Shown here one piece after another: positions 53,359 through 62,587 of a stretch of DNA of 64,000 nucleotides; within the stretch, counting starts at the first letter, position 1, and every line of letters starts with the position of its first letter. The stretch is from Myxococcota bacterium (GTDB lineage: Bacteria > Myxococcota_A > UBA796). The stretch lies in assembly GCA_029251165.1 (NCBI GenBank), contig JAQXDW010000005.1:16761-80760 (forward strand), given 5' to 3'. The notes under the pieces are model-generated. The model was not told the origin of the DNA. It worked only from the letters and a program-made list of their open reading frames with translations, and did no database searches. The position numbers were made by a program, and so were the translations under genes.

Positions 53359-54753
53359 TCAGGGGGTCTCTTCCGTGACCTCTTTCTCTGGAGGCTCCTC
53401 GATGTAGCCGAGGGTCGCGAGCATCTGGAAGGTCTGCGGATCCGGGATGCGGGTGTCGTTGACCTCGATCGGGGCGAGGTCGCCGTCCCGGATGCCCTCC
53501 ATGATCGGCAGCATCTCCTGGGCCCTCTCAGACTGCGGTGCCCCCTGGAGACGGACCCGCTCGGAGGCATCTCCGGCGACCTGCCAGACCTCTCCGGCGC
53601 CGGAGAGCTGGTTGAGCACCAGCCGGTGAGCGTCGTTGATGCTGGAGACCTGGGCTGGGCCGTACAGGACATTCTCCGACAGCACCGTGCGCTCACCGGC
53701 CCAGGCGCCCTCGCTGGCGATGGTGAGGAGATCCGCTCCGCCGACGTTCTCAGGCAGGCGCGCGCTGCCGACAGCGACGAGGGAGCGAAACAGATCGCGA
53801 TGGCCGACGACAGTGCGGACGGCACCCGCAGGGATCTCCGGCCCGGTGACAATCAGCGGTATCCGGGTCAGCTCTCCGTAGAGGGTGTGGCCGTGCTCGA
53901 AGCCGCCGTGGTCCCAGAACTCTTCGCCGTGGTCGGCGGTGAGCACGGTCACCGTGGGCTTGCCCCGTGCTGCCAGGCCCTCACGCAGCACCCCGACGGC
54001 ACGATCGGCAGTGAGGATCTCTTCGTCGTACAGCCCGGTGATGAGGGGAATGTCGCGGGGAAGGACGATCTGACCGGAGGCGAGGCCGTGCTTGAGCGCG
54101 CCGTCGGAGAGCGGCACCGGGAACGGAAGCTCTGTCGGTGCAAAGGTGCCGCGGACGTCTGCTGGCGGAGCGTAGTCGAGGTGGGGCTCCATCATGTGGA
54201 CAACCAGGAACGCCGGCTGCTGCTGGCGCTCCAGCCAGGACAGCCCCATCGCGACAGACTCTGCGGCGCTGCGGTGGCTGTCGTTGCTCGCGCCCTGCCA
54301 GCTGTAGTCCTCGCCGAAGCCCTGGTTGAGCCCAAATTCCGGCGCGAGGAAGGTGTTGTTCATGATCGCTGCGGTGGCATAGCCGGCCTCAGAGAGGGTC
54401 TCGGCGAGCGTGACGGTCTCCTGGGAGAGCCGACCGAACTTTGAGGCGTCCGCTGGGGCCCGTCCGACCCGGTGCTGGTGCGGCAGCAGGCCGGTGAACA
54501 GGCTGGCGAAGCTGGAGAGGGTCCAGCCGGAGTGGGCATAGGCTCGGTCGAACTGGAGCCCCTCGGACGCCATGGCGTCGATGTTGGGGGAGGTGGCGCG
54601 GTCGTGTCCGTAGGTGCTGAGGTGATCGGCACGCAGCGTGTCGATCACCACCAGCACGATGTCTGGCTGCGCGCCAGCGGGCACGACCTCAGGCTCTGGC
54701 TGTGCGGGTTCGTCGGGCGCTGCACCAGTGCATGCCAGCAGGGACCAGATCAT
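53359..54753 (-). CDS. Sulfatase/phosphatase-fold lipoprotein
   Basis: The 464-residue protein has a short lipobox leader (IWSLLAC) and an alkaline-phosphatase-superfamily sulfatase domain. PDIVLVVIDTLRADHLS gives metal ligands, the nucleophile region is GWTLSSFASLFTG, and TVLTADHGEEFWDHGGFEHG completes the metal site. Where sulfatases have C/S-x-P-x-R, this protein has T-L-S-S-F, so a formylglycine is not expected; a Thr or Ser nucleophile like phosphoethanolamine or LtaS-type transferases is possible. GGAG precedes the ATG. Confidence 0.86.
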   Translation of the reverse strand: MIWSLLACTGAAPDEPAQPEPEVVPAGAQPDIVLVVIDTLRADHLSTYGHDRATSPNIDAMASEGLQFDRAYAHSGWTLSSFASLFTGLLPHQHRVGRAPADASKFGRLSQETVTLAETLSEAGYATAAIMNNTFLAPEFGLNQGFGEDYSWQGASNDSHRSAAESVAMGLSWLERQQQPAFLVVHMMEPHLDYAPPADVRGTFAPTELPFPVPLSDGALKHGLASGQIVLPRDIPLITGLYDEEILTADRAVGVLREGLAARGKPTVTVLTADHGEEFWDHGGFEHGHTLYGELTRIPLIVTGPEIPAGAVRTVVGHRDLFRSLVAVGSARLPENVGGADLLTIASEGAWAGERTVLSENVLYGPAQVSSINDAHRLVLNQLSGAGEVWQVAGDASERVRLQGAPQSERAQEMLPIMEGIRDGDLAPIEVNDTRIPDPQTFQMLATLGYIEEPPEKEVTEETP

Positions 54754-54912
54754 GATTCTCCGCGGGGTGGTGAGGAGGGCAGAGTAGCGCGATAAGGGAT
54801 GATGTCCGCGACCCCGCTACCGGGGCAGGGCTCGGGAGAAGCGCGTGAGGGTGTGGAGCGAAGCGCCAGGAGTCTCTGATACTACTCCGAGCCCCCCTGC
54901 TCGGGAGCGCCG

Positions 54913-56703
54913 TTGAGCGGAATCGCCGGTATCATTCACTTCCGCGGGGACGCTCCGGATCGAGACCAGGTCCAGCAGCTCTCCACCGGGATCGCGCACC
55001 GCGGTCCCCACGACAAGGCGCTGATTGCAGAGGGCGGCGCGGCGATGGCGTTTCGCCGCTTCACCACCCGGGGCAGCCATCCTGCCCAGCCGGTCACCGA
55101 TGGCCCGCTGTGGCTGACCTGCGACGGGCCCCTGTTCTCTGGAAGTGCCCAGGATGTCCTCGCGCGCTGGAAGGACTCGGGGCCCCGCTGCCTCGATGAG
55201 ATCTCTGGTGAGTTCGCGATCGCGGTCTGGGACCATCAGCGCAAGGTGCTGTGGCTGGCTCGGGATGCCACCGGCTCACGGCCCATGTTCTGGACGCGTC
55301 GTGGAGAGAAGGTAGCGTTCTGCAGTGAGCTGCCTCCGCTGCTGCGGCTGCCGTGGGTCAGCCGAGAGATTGCTTCAGACAACCTCGCAGAGTACCTCAG
55401 CTTTCGCTATGTCCATGCCCCGCGCACGCTGCTCCAGGATGTCTCTGTGGTCCCGCCGGGTCACCTGCTCCGCATCGACGCCTCCGGGGAGCACTTGGAG
55501 CGGTGGTGGCGTCCGCCGTGGGCGATGCCTGGGGCTGAGGCTCCCGATGAGCAGCGCTCCGTCGCCCACCTCGACCGACTGCTGGGACAGAGCGTGGAGC
55601 GACGCCTCCAGGGAGACTCCAGCGTCGGGCTGCTGCTGTCGGGGGGGCTGGACAGCAGCGCGATCCTCCACCACGCCATCAAGCATGCTCCCGATCTGCC
55701 GACCTTCACCGTCGCGCTGTCCGAGGGCATCGACGAGTCTCCCTTCGCGGCGCGGGTCGCTCGGGTCATGGGTGCGCCTCACCACCTCATCCGGGTCAGT
55801 GATCGGCAGTTCATCGACGCCCTGACCGGTGCAACGGCAGCGATGGGACAGCCGCTGCCCACTGCTGCCGGTGCGGTCCAGCAGCTCCTGTTCGCGGAGA
55901 TCCGCCGTCACGTCCGGGTCGTCCTCTCTGGAGATGGCGGCGACGAGCTGCTCGGCGGGCGGGGGATGGATCAGATCGCCTGGCGCCTCAAGAAGTCTCA
56001 GCTCGTCGGGCGACTGCCGGGTCCGGCCCGACTCCTCACCCGCGGTGTTGCCCGCCGGGCGCGCCTCAATGACTGGAGTGCATCAGCGTCAGAGTTTGGG
56101 ATGAACCGGGCGATTGGTGGCTCTCGTGTGTTCCACTCCGCAGAGCGGGTGACCCTGCTCGCTGATCCCGGCATGGTCCGTCCGGGCATCCGACGGACCG
56201 CGCTGGAGCCGCTGTACCAGGAGGTCGATTCCAGTCCGCTGAACAACATCCTGCACGTATGGCAGCGGGGCTGGCTGCCTGAAGATGGCCTCGCCCGTAG
56301 CGATCGCATGGCCGCTTCCTGCGGGCTGGAGGTCCGCTATCCCATGCTCGATCCTGAGCTGCTGGTGTTCACCGCTGGCCTGCCTGACTCTGCCAAGGTC
56401 CACCGACGCCGCACACAGTACGTCACCAAGTGGCTGCTCCGTCAGGCCATGGAGAACCGGCTTCCCCGACAGCTCCTCCACCGCCCCAAGCGATCCCTGC
56501 CCAACCCCTTGAACCTCTGGCTGCGTGCACCCGGTGCGGACTTCCTCGCCGAGCAGGTCGAGGGCATCTGCGAGCACGACAGCGACCTGTTCGTGCCCGA
56601 TGTCGTGCGTCGCCTCGCAGCCCAGCACCGCTCCGGTGAGGTCAACCACGGCCTGCGCCTGTGGACGCTGATCCTGTTCGGGCTGTGGCGGCGGAGTCTG
56701 TAG
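54913..56703 (+). CDS. Asparagine synthetase B homologue with Ser at the Cys2 position
   Basis: The 596-residue protein has the AsnB layout: a class II glutamine amidotransferase domain (residues 1-200) and an ATP-pyrophosphatase domain with LLSGGLDSS (about 243-249) and LSGDGGDELLGGR. The first codons read (TTG) M-S-G-I-A-G, whereas active enzymes have Cys2; glutaminase activity is therefore doubtful. GGGAG lies five bases before the TTG. Such relatives may use ammonia or amidate other acids, for example in capsule or peptide modification. No Asn-specific context is evident. Confidence 0.85.
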   Translation: MSGIAGIIHFRGDAPDRDQVQQLSTGIAHRGPHDKALIAEGGAAMAFRRFTTRGSHPAQPVTDGPLWLTCDGPLFSGSAQDVLARWKDSGPRCLDEISGEFAIAVWDHQRKVLWLARDATGSRPMFWTRRGEKVAFCSELPPLLRLPWVSREIASDNLAEYLSFRYVHAPRTLLQDVSVVPPGHLLRIDASGEHLERWWRPPWAMPGAEAPDEQRSVAHLDRLLGQSVERRLQGDSSVGLLLSGGLDSSAILHHAIKHAPDLPTFTVALSEGIDESPFAARVARVMGAPHHLIRVSDRQFIDALTGATAAMGQPLPTAAGAVQQLLFAEIRRHVRVVLSGDGGDELLGGRGMDQIAWRLKKSQLVGRLPGPARLLTRGVARRARLNDWSASASEFGMNRAIGGSRVFHSAERVTLLADPGMVRPGIRRTALEPLYQEVDSSPLNNILHVWQRGWLPEDGLARSDRMAASCGLEVRYPMLDPELLVFTAGLPDSAKVHRRRTQYVTKWLLRQAMENRLPRQLLHRPKRSLPNPLNLWLRAPGADFLAEQVEGICEHDSDLFVPDVVRRLAAQHRSGEVNHGLRLWTLILFGLWRRSL

Positions 56704-56733
56704 AGGTGGCGGCGGAGCCTGTAGGGGCGCCGC

Positions 56734-57282
56734 TCAGTCCGCGATCAGCTCCGCTGCGGGATCGGGCTCCAGCTCCTCGGCATCCTCCAGCAGGAACATC
56801 CCGAGACCGGCGATGAGCAAGCCGGCGATGAGGGCGACGTCTGCGACATTGAAGGTGGGCCAGGCGGTGCTGTTGATGGTCCGGACCATCAGCTCAGAGA
56901 GCGGCCCGCTCTCCGCGTAGAAGCGGATGAAGTCGGTGACCGAGGCGTACAAGAGGCGATCGATGCCGTTGCCGATGGCGCCGCCGGCGATCATGCCGAG
57001 CGCCCCAGCGAGCAGCCGCTGGTCATCCTCCAGCTGCCAGAGCATGTGGCCCAGCACGGCCATCGCAACCGCAGTGAACACCCCGAACACCAGCATCTGG
57101 CCCTCCATGATGGAGAACGCTCCGCCGGTGTTTCGGGCGTGCTCGAACAGCAGCCAGTGGTCAATGATGTCGATCTGGTCGACGCCCTCGACGAGGTTTC
57201 GCATCACGAGCTGCTTGGAGACCTGATCTGCGAGCAGGGTGATGCTGAAGACGGCGGCGAAGATCGAGTATCGCTTCTGCAT
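56734..57282 (-). CDS. lspA: Lipoprotein signal peptidase, copy 1
   Basis: The 182-residue protein has four transmembrane segments and the LspA motifs NTGGAFS, GAIGNGIDR and FNVAD. Catalytic aspartates are D117 (SVTDFI) and D148 (FNVAD). A 12-residue insertion between them is longer than in E. coli LspA. It cleaves signal peptides of lipidated prolipoproteins, which fits the many lipoproteins here. Its start (GGAG upstream) lies 44 bp after copy 2 on the same strand. An acidic EELEPDP tail is shared with the other copy. Confidence 0.93.
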   Translation of the reverse strand: MQKRYSIFAAVFSITLLADQVSKQLVMRNLVEGVDQIDIIDHWLLFEHARNTGGAFSIMEGQMLVFGVFTAVAMAVLGHMLWQLEDDQRLLAGALGMIAGGAIGNGIDRLLYASVTDFIRFYAESGPLSELMVRTINSTAWPTFNVADVALIAGLLIAGLGMFLLEDAEELEPDPAAELIAD

Positions 57283-57326
57283 GGGGACTCCAGGCGGTCT
57301 GGTGACGAGCCCTTCAGCGGCGGAGG

Positions 57327-57875
57327 CTATTCCAGGGCCTTGGACGGTGGATCGGGCTCCAGCTCGTCGGCATCTTTTTCCAGGAACATGAAGTGGAACA
57401 AGAACATCAGCAGGCCCATGACGATGGCGGCATCTGCGATGTTGAAGCTTGGCCACTCTGCGGTTCCGAGGTTCTCTCGGAGGAAGCTTGAGATGCCGGC
57501 GTGGTCGGTGTAGACCCGGATGAAGTCGGTGACCGACTGCTTGAGGGCACGGTCGATGCCGTTTCCGATGGCGCCGCTGGCGATGAGTCCGAGCGCGAGG
57601 CTCTGGAAGCGGTCGTCTTTCTCCAGCTGCCAGAGCATCTGCCCCAGCACGCCCAGCGCGACGAGGGTGAACACCGCAAACACGATCATCTGGCCTTCCA
57701 TGATCCCGAACGCGGCGCCCTTGTTCTGGGCATGCACGAAGGAGAGGAAGCCCGGGATGATCTCGATCTCATCGACGCGATAGCGGATGTTCTCGGTGAC
57801 CCAGATCTTGGTCAGCTGATCTGCCACGGTGAACAGAATTGTCGATATAATGAAGATGATGTACTTGCGGCTCAT
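57327..57875 (-). CDS. lspA: Lipoprotein signal peptidase, copy 2
   Basis: The 182-residue protein is a paralogue of the neighbouring lspA with the same length, the same catalytic aspartates D117 and D148, the NKGAAFG motif, and a DELEPDP tail. Both keep the 12-residue insertion, so they arose by tandem duplication of an already modified gene. It is the upstream gene of the pair. The ATG at 57875 opens the conserved first transmembrane segment. Confidence 0.93.
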   Translation of the reverse strand: MSRKYIIFIISTILFTVADQLTKIWVTENIRYRVDEIEIIPGFLSFVHAQNKGAAFGIMEGQMIVFAVFTLVALGVLGQMLWQLEKDDRFQSLALGLIASGAIGNGIDRALKQSVTDFIRVYTDHAGISSFLRENLGTAEWPSFNIADAAIVMGLLMFLFHFMFLEKDADELEPDPPSKALE

Positions 57876-57982
57876 CGCTGCTCCAGACTCGCGCTGGCAA
57901 CAGGTAACCGCTTTGTCTGGTGGCGATGTCACTCAAGGTTCCCTTTGACGAAGCCGCTGGGTACGACATACTGAGTAGTGAG

Positions 57983-58753
57983 ATGATTCGAACCCTGCCC
58001 GTGCTGCTCCTCATCGCCTGCGATCCGATCTCCCAGATCGCAGCGGAGACTCTCTATGCCGACAGCGCAGCGGACTCGGCCATGGTCGAGCAGGCACTCG
58101 ATGCCGTCCGGCCCGGTCCGATCCTCGCCCTCACCGATCGCATTGCAGCCCTGACCGCGCTCGGGGGGGCCTGCCCCCGCGTCGATGTGCTGGAACAGGA
58201 TGCCGAGGGCGAGCCGGTTCGTGAGGTGTGGAGCGGCGGCTGCAGCACCGCAGACGGGGCACAGATCGAAGGCTTCGTCGAGGTCCACAGCACCGAGCGC
58301 GGACAGTGGATGGCCGGAGAGGCCCTCTCCGTGAGCCGAGACGGCGGGCTGGAGCTTTACTTCGACGGCGCGATTGAGACCGTCGAGCAAGACGACCTCC
58401 TCCTCATCGAGGCTGCGGCGACCTGGTGCAGTCCGGAGGCTCCCTGCGGGACCGAAGACCTCACCGTCGATCTCAGCTACTCGATCTACCCGGCCGCCGG
58501 CTACCCCGATGTCTACGACATCACTGTCAGCGGCATCACCATCGGGGCGGCCACTGAGACTCCGATTACCGTCGAGGGGGCCTGGAGCATCAACGCTGAG
58601 GCATGCGCCACGGAGCCAACCAACGGCGCGTTCGCGCTCCAGCGCGGCGAGCGCCACGATCTCGGCATGGACGGTGCCCTGAGCTGTGATGACTGCGCGG
58701 TCTGGACCGTTCAGGGAGTCGATGCCCCGCCATACTGCGGCATCGACCTCTAG
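57983..58753 (+). CDS. Putative lipoprotein, unknown
   Basis: The 256-residue product has a signal sequence with lipobox VLLLIAC and an acidic mature part containing about ten cysteines, some in pairs (CSPEAPC, CDDC). Secondary structure looks mainly beta. No family is recognised. It is divergent from the lspA pair (starts 107 bp apart) and lies 12 bp ahead of the membrane glycosyltransferase-like gene. Confidence 0.72.
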   Translation: MIRTLPVLLLIACDPISQIAAETLYADSAADSAMVEQALDAVRPGPILALTDRIAALTALGGACPRVDVLEQDAEGEPVREVWSGGCSTADGAQIEGFVEVHSTERGQWMAGEALSVSRDGGLELYFDGAIETVEQDDLLLIEAAATWCSPEAPCGTEDLTVDLSYSIYPAAGYPDVYDITVSGITIGAATETPITVEGAWSINAEACATEPTNGAFALQRGERHDLGMDGALSCDDCAVWTVQGVDAPPYCGIDL

Positions 58754-58765
58754 CATCTCGACCTG

Positions 58766-60046
58766 ATGCCACGGACCATCTCACCGACAGCGGTCGGCTT
58801 TCTGCTCGCGCTCGCTGTGCGGCTGGTGATCATCGGCTCGGCACCCTGGAACTTCAGCTTTGACGGCTACCAGCGCTGGGCGGGTCGAGAGCACCTGCTC
58901 ATCCAGGACTGGCTGCCAGCAACCCAGTCAATCCTCTGGCTGGTCTCGAGTGCCGGCGGAGGCGTCCTCGCGACACGGATCGCGCTGTCGGTGGTTGCCG
59001 CTGCGGCGGTGGCTGCCGGTGTGTCTCTCGCCCGCTCCATTGGCGGTCCAGCGGCGGGGTGGTTTTTCGTCCCGATGGGGCTGTTCTCTCCGTTCTTGAC
59101 CTGGTCGACGGTGCCCTACCAGGAGGGGACCTTCCTCCTGTTCATCTTCGGCGCGATGGCTGCGGCGCTGCGGGATCGGCTGTGGCTGGCCGATCTGCTG
59201 GCCGGCGCGGTCGCTCTGGTCCGCTACGAGGGCTGGCCGTTTGTGGCGGTCTACATCCTCTGGCGTCGGGATCCCCGTGCGCTTCGGGCGCTGTGGGGTG
59301 CGGGGCTGTGGCTGATGCTCAAGAACGTCCTCGACCTCACCGGCCATGCCTCCTCGCCCACTGACTTCGCAGACTGGAACGGCATCACCGATCGCTTCAG
59401 CCCCGCGATGCTCTTGGAGAGCCTCGCAAAGATGGCCCGCCAGCTGTGGATGACTGGCGGCTGGTTGGTGCTGCTGCTGGGCGGTATCGGGGCCGTAGAT
59501 GCACTGCGGAGACGCCTGCGGGGAGCCTGGGTGCTGGTGCTGCTGATCGCTGGACAGCTCGCCGCAGTGGCGGGCTGGCTGGTCGGCCTGGAGACGGCGA
59601 TTGTCCGCATGCAGGTCGTCGTCGGCATGATCAGCGGGGTGTTTGTCGCGACCCTCGGTGGTCACCTGTGGTCAGATCAGCGGTGGCGGAAGCTGCTGGT
59701 GGTGGCTGCGATCGGCGGCTCGATGGGCTGGAGCGTCATCGGGGGCGTCCTCGCGCAGCGCAGCCTCCGCTCGGTGCGCTGGGAGGTTGATCTGGCGACG
59801 GAGTGGCGTGCGCATCCGGAGCGAAAGTGGCAGCTCACACCCCGCTCGGGGCTCGGAACGCGCAGCCGGCATGACGGCTGCGAGATCCTCCAGGGACTCA
59901 CCGAGCATGTCCATGGCCAGGACTTCTGGTGCATGCCATGGACCGACACCGCGCCAGAAGGGCTGTGGGAGGCAAGGTGGGGGAAGGGAGGCTATCGGAT
60001 ATCCCCGCCACAAGCAGACGAGGCGCCGGATACAGTCAGACCATGA
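58766..60046 (+). CDS. Multi-pass membrane protein, GT-C glycosyltransferase-like
   Basis: The 426-residue protein has about ten hydrophobic segments over residues 8-350 and a soluble C-terminal tail of about 90 residues. The first loop contains SFDGYQRWAGRE, with an acidic residue as in GT-C sugar transferases that use polyprenyl-linked donors, and ALVRYEGWPFVAVY resembles the Arg/Glu block of such proteins. The assignment is tentative. The stop overlaps the next lipoprotein start. Confidence 0.65.
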   Translation: MPRTISPTAVGFLLALAVRLVIIGSAPWNFSFDGYQRWAGREHLLIQDWLPATQSILWLVSSAGGGVLATRIALSVVAAAAVAAGVSLARSIGGPAAGWFFVPMGLFSPFLTWSTVPYQEGTFLLFIFGAMAAALRDRLWLADLLAGAVALVRYEGWPFVAVYILWRRDPRALRALWGAGLWLMLKNVLDLTGHASSPTDFADWNGITDRFSPAMLLESLAKMARQLWMTGGWLVLLLGGIGAVDALRRRLRGAWVLVLLIAGQLAAVAGWLVGLETAIVRMQVVVGMISGVFVATLGGHLWSDQRWRKLLVVAAIGGSMGWSVIGGVLAQRSLRSVRWEVDLATEWRAHPERKWQLTPRSGLGTRSRHDGCEILQGLTEHVHGQDFWCMPWTDTAPEGLWEARWGKGGYRISPPQADEAPDTVRP

Positions 60047-60678
60047 TGACTCTCCTGCTCTTGACGGCCTGCACGGAACCCCCTGGTGGATGGGGGTATG
60101 GAACCGAAAACGGTGTCAACACCGACTTCAACAGTCCGCCGTCGGAGACGTTGGGTGACACCGGAGACTCCGGGCTGGCTGGAGACTCTGGACTGGCTGG
60201 AGACACCGGGAAGACCGGCGATACTGGTGGCGGCACGCTGCCCGAGGACGGCACCGGCTATGGCGTCGGAGACACTGCCTACAACCTCCAGGGAACGGAT
60301 CACAGCGGCCGCCCATGGGCGCTGTATGACCAGTTCGGCTCTCCGGTCGTTCTGCTGGTCGGACACATGGATCTCGGCACCACGATGACTGATCCGATGG
60401 GCTTTGTCGGTGCTGCGGGCGAGGGCGCCGTCTCCGCTGCCCTCATCGGGCGCAGTGAGATATCCGCAGCCGCCACCGTGGATGATGCTGCTCGATATGC
60501 AAGCAAGTACGGTGTCTCAAGCGTGCTCTACGATCCGAGCTATGCCACCGTTGACCTCTGGTCTGCGGCCTCCACCGCCAAGGCCTATGTCATTGACCGC
60601 GCGCTGGTCATTCAGTGGGTCGGGTATGGCGGCAGCATCACGCCGGATGCCCTCTCTGGGGCGCTCGAGGGGCTCTGA
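60043..60678 (+). CDS. Lipoprotein with Gly-Asp-Thr spacer and thioredoxin-like domain
   Basis: The 211-residue protein has lipobox LLLTAC, then a spacer with imperfect GDTG/GDSGLA repeats (residues 38-63; encoded by 60154-60231). A redoxin-like domain follows: VVLLVGHMDLG near the usual active site, KYGVSSVLYDPSY and AYVIDRALVIQWVGYGG. The CxxC of thioredoxin is absent, so redox activity is unlikely. Its ATG overlaps the stop of the upstream membrane protein by four bases. Confidence 0.75.
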   Translation: MMTLLLLTACTEPPGGWGYGTENGVNTDFNSPPSETLGDTGDSGLAGDSGLAGDTGKTGDTGGGTLPEDGTGYGVGDTAYNLQGTDHSGRPWALYDQFGSPVVLLVGHMDLGTTMTDPMGFVGAAGEGAVSAALIGRSEISAAATVDDAARYASKYGVSSVLYDPSYATVDLWSAASTAKAYVIDRALVIQWVGYGGSITPDALSGALEGL

Positions 60679-60684
60679 GGCGGC

Positions 60685-62532
60685 TCACTCTTCGTGCAGT
60701 GCTGCGCGGATGCCAGCGGCCATCTTGCTGCCGATGCCGTCCACTGCTGCCAGCTCTTCGACCGTGGCGGTCCTGATCGCTGCGATGCCACCAAAGTGCC
60801 TGAGCAGTGCCGTCCGTCGCGACGGGCCAACGCCAGGCAGTCCGAGCAGCGCGCTGTCGAGCGTACGCTTCCGGCGCTTCTGCCGATGAAACCGCACGGC
60901 TGTTCGGTGGCTCTCGTCCCGCAGTGCCTGGAGCAGGTGGAGCGCGGGGTGGTTGTTCCGCAGCACGATCGGATTCTTCACCCCAGGCAGCACGATCTTG
61001 TCGGGCGTCTCTCGATCACCGCGCTTTCGCTCTGTTCGTGGCTTGGAGAGGCCGATGAGCGGAACGTCGGTCACGCCCAGCTCCTTTAGGATTGCCATGG
61101 CAGCAGAGAGCTGCCCCTTGCCACCATCGACCACCAGGAGGTCTGGCTTTCGCCAGTCTCCGGGCTCCTCGACCATCGCCCTGCGCATACGCCGCCCGAG
61201 CACCTCGGCCATGCTGGCGAAGTCGTCGGCGCCCTCGATCGTCTTGATGTGAAACTTTCGATACAGCTTCTTCGCGGGCTTTCCATCGATGAACACCACC
61301 ATGCTGCCGACGGGATCGCTGCCCTGGATGTTGGAGTTGTCGAAGCACTCGATGCGCCTGGGGAGGCGGGGAAGGCGGCAGATGCGCTGGAGCGCGGTGA
61401 GGGTCTGGCGGTGCTTCTCGGCTTCGGATCGGGCGCGCTCCATGACCGACTTTGCGTTCGTCGCGGCCAGCTCGATGAGCCGGGTCTTCGCGCCGCGCTG
61501 GGGGACCTTCAGCAGCACCTTCTTGCCCCGGCGCTCGCTGAGCAGCTCGGCGAGTCCGACGATGTCGGGTGGCGTCACCGGCAAGAGGATCTCGCCGGGG
61601 ATCACCTCGCGGTGCTCGTAGAAGGTGTTGAGGAGGCTGGAGAGCAGGGCGTCATCATCTTCAATCGCGCCCTCGATGCGCATCGGCATTGGCTCTCGCA
61701 TCACGCCGTGTCGCACCGGAATCCGCACCGCGACTCCGCGCTCAGCCTCTCGGTACAGGCCCCAGATGTCCCGGTCGGACAGCTTCTCATCGACCACCTG
61801 CTGCCGCTCGATGACCTTCTTGATGGCCTTGATCTGGTCTCGGATCAGGGCTGCGTGCTCGAAATCTTCGGCCTCTGCATATGCCATCATCCGCTCCACG
61901 AGGCGATCGAGGAGGAGCTCGGAGCGGCCGTCGAGGAACATGAGGCTCTCGTCGAGTGCCTCGGCGTATTCTTCCTTCGTGCACAGCTCCACGCACGGCG
62001 CCATGCACCGCTTCATCTGATGCAGCAGGCAGGGCCGCTTTCGGCTCTTGAGCTCTCGATCCGTACAGGTTCGCAGCGGGAACCGGCGCTCCAAGACGTC
62101 CAGGGTGGTGCGGGCCCGTCCTGCGGAGGGAATCGGGCCGATGTAGCGGACCCCCTTGCGCTTGGCGTCCCGGCCGATCTTGCGGACGAGGCGGTAGCGT
62201 GGCCACGCTGCGCTGGTGTCGATGTGGAGGTGGAGGAAGCTGGCGCCGTCGAGCAGCCGGACGTTGTAGCGTGGCTGGTGCTCCTTGATGAGCGTGCTCT
62301 CCAGGATCAGCGCCTCTTTCTCCGTGTTGACAAGCACCGCGTCGATGTCGGCAGCGGAGCGCACGAGGAAGCGCACCATCTGCCGCTCGTCGTGGCCCTG
62401 GATGTACTGCTTGACCCGGGCATGGAGGTTGCGGGCCTTTCCGACATACAGGACCGTGCCCTTTGCATCTCGGAACAGGTAGACCCCTGGGGTCCGGGGC
62501 AGCCGAGCAGCCTTCTCCGCGAGGGTGGTCAT
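60685..62532 (-). CDS. uvrC: Excinuclease ABC subunit C
   Basis: UvrC makes both incisions in nucleotide excision repair. The 615-residue protein has the GIY-YIG-type N-terminal nuclease (GVYLFRDAKGTVLYVGKARNL, quoted in part as GVYLF and VLYVGKARN) and a Cys-bearing segment. A UVR motif is in the YAEAEDFEHAALIRDQI region. The RNase H-like C-terminal nuclease holds IECFDNSNIQG and LLVVDGGKGQL, and HhH repeats end the protein. The length is normal. It is convergent with the preceding lipoprotein gene, six bases away. Confidence 0.96.
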   Translation of the reverse strand: MTTLAEKAARLPRTPGVYLFRDAKGTVLYVGKARNLHARVKQYIQGHDERQMVRFLVRSAADIDAVLVNTEKEALILESTLIKEHQPRYNVRLLDGASFLHLHIDTSAAWPRYRLVRKIGRDAKRKGVRYIGPIPSAGRARTTLDVLERRFPLRTCTDRELKSRKRPCLLHQMKRCMAPCVELCTKEEYAEALDESLMFLDGRSELLLDRLVERMMAYAEAEDFEHAALIRDQIKAIKKVIERQQVVDEKLSDRDIWGLYREAERGVAVRIPVRHGVMREPMPMRIEGAIEDDDALLSSLLNTFYEHREVIPGEILLPVTPPDIVGLAELLSERRGKKVLLKVPQRGAKTRLIELAATNAKSVMERARSEAEKHRQTLTALQRICRLPRLPRRIECFDNSNIQGSDPVGSMVVFIDGKPAKKLYRKFHIKTIEGADDFASMAEVLGRRMRRAMVEEPGDWRKPDLLVVDGGKGQLSAAMAILKELGVTDVPLIGLSKPRTERKRGDRETPDKIVLPGVKNPIVLRNNHPALHLLQALRDESHRTAVRFHRQKRRKRTLDSALLGLPGVGPSRRTALLRHFGGIAAIRTATVEELAAVDGIGSKMAAGIRAALHEE

Positions 62533-62587
62533 GGAAGACCCCTAACGCCATCCCATCTGGTGGCTGTCAAGGAGCGGCACAGAGGGG

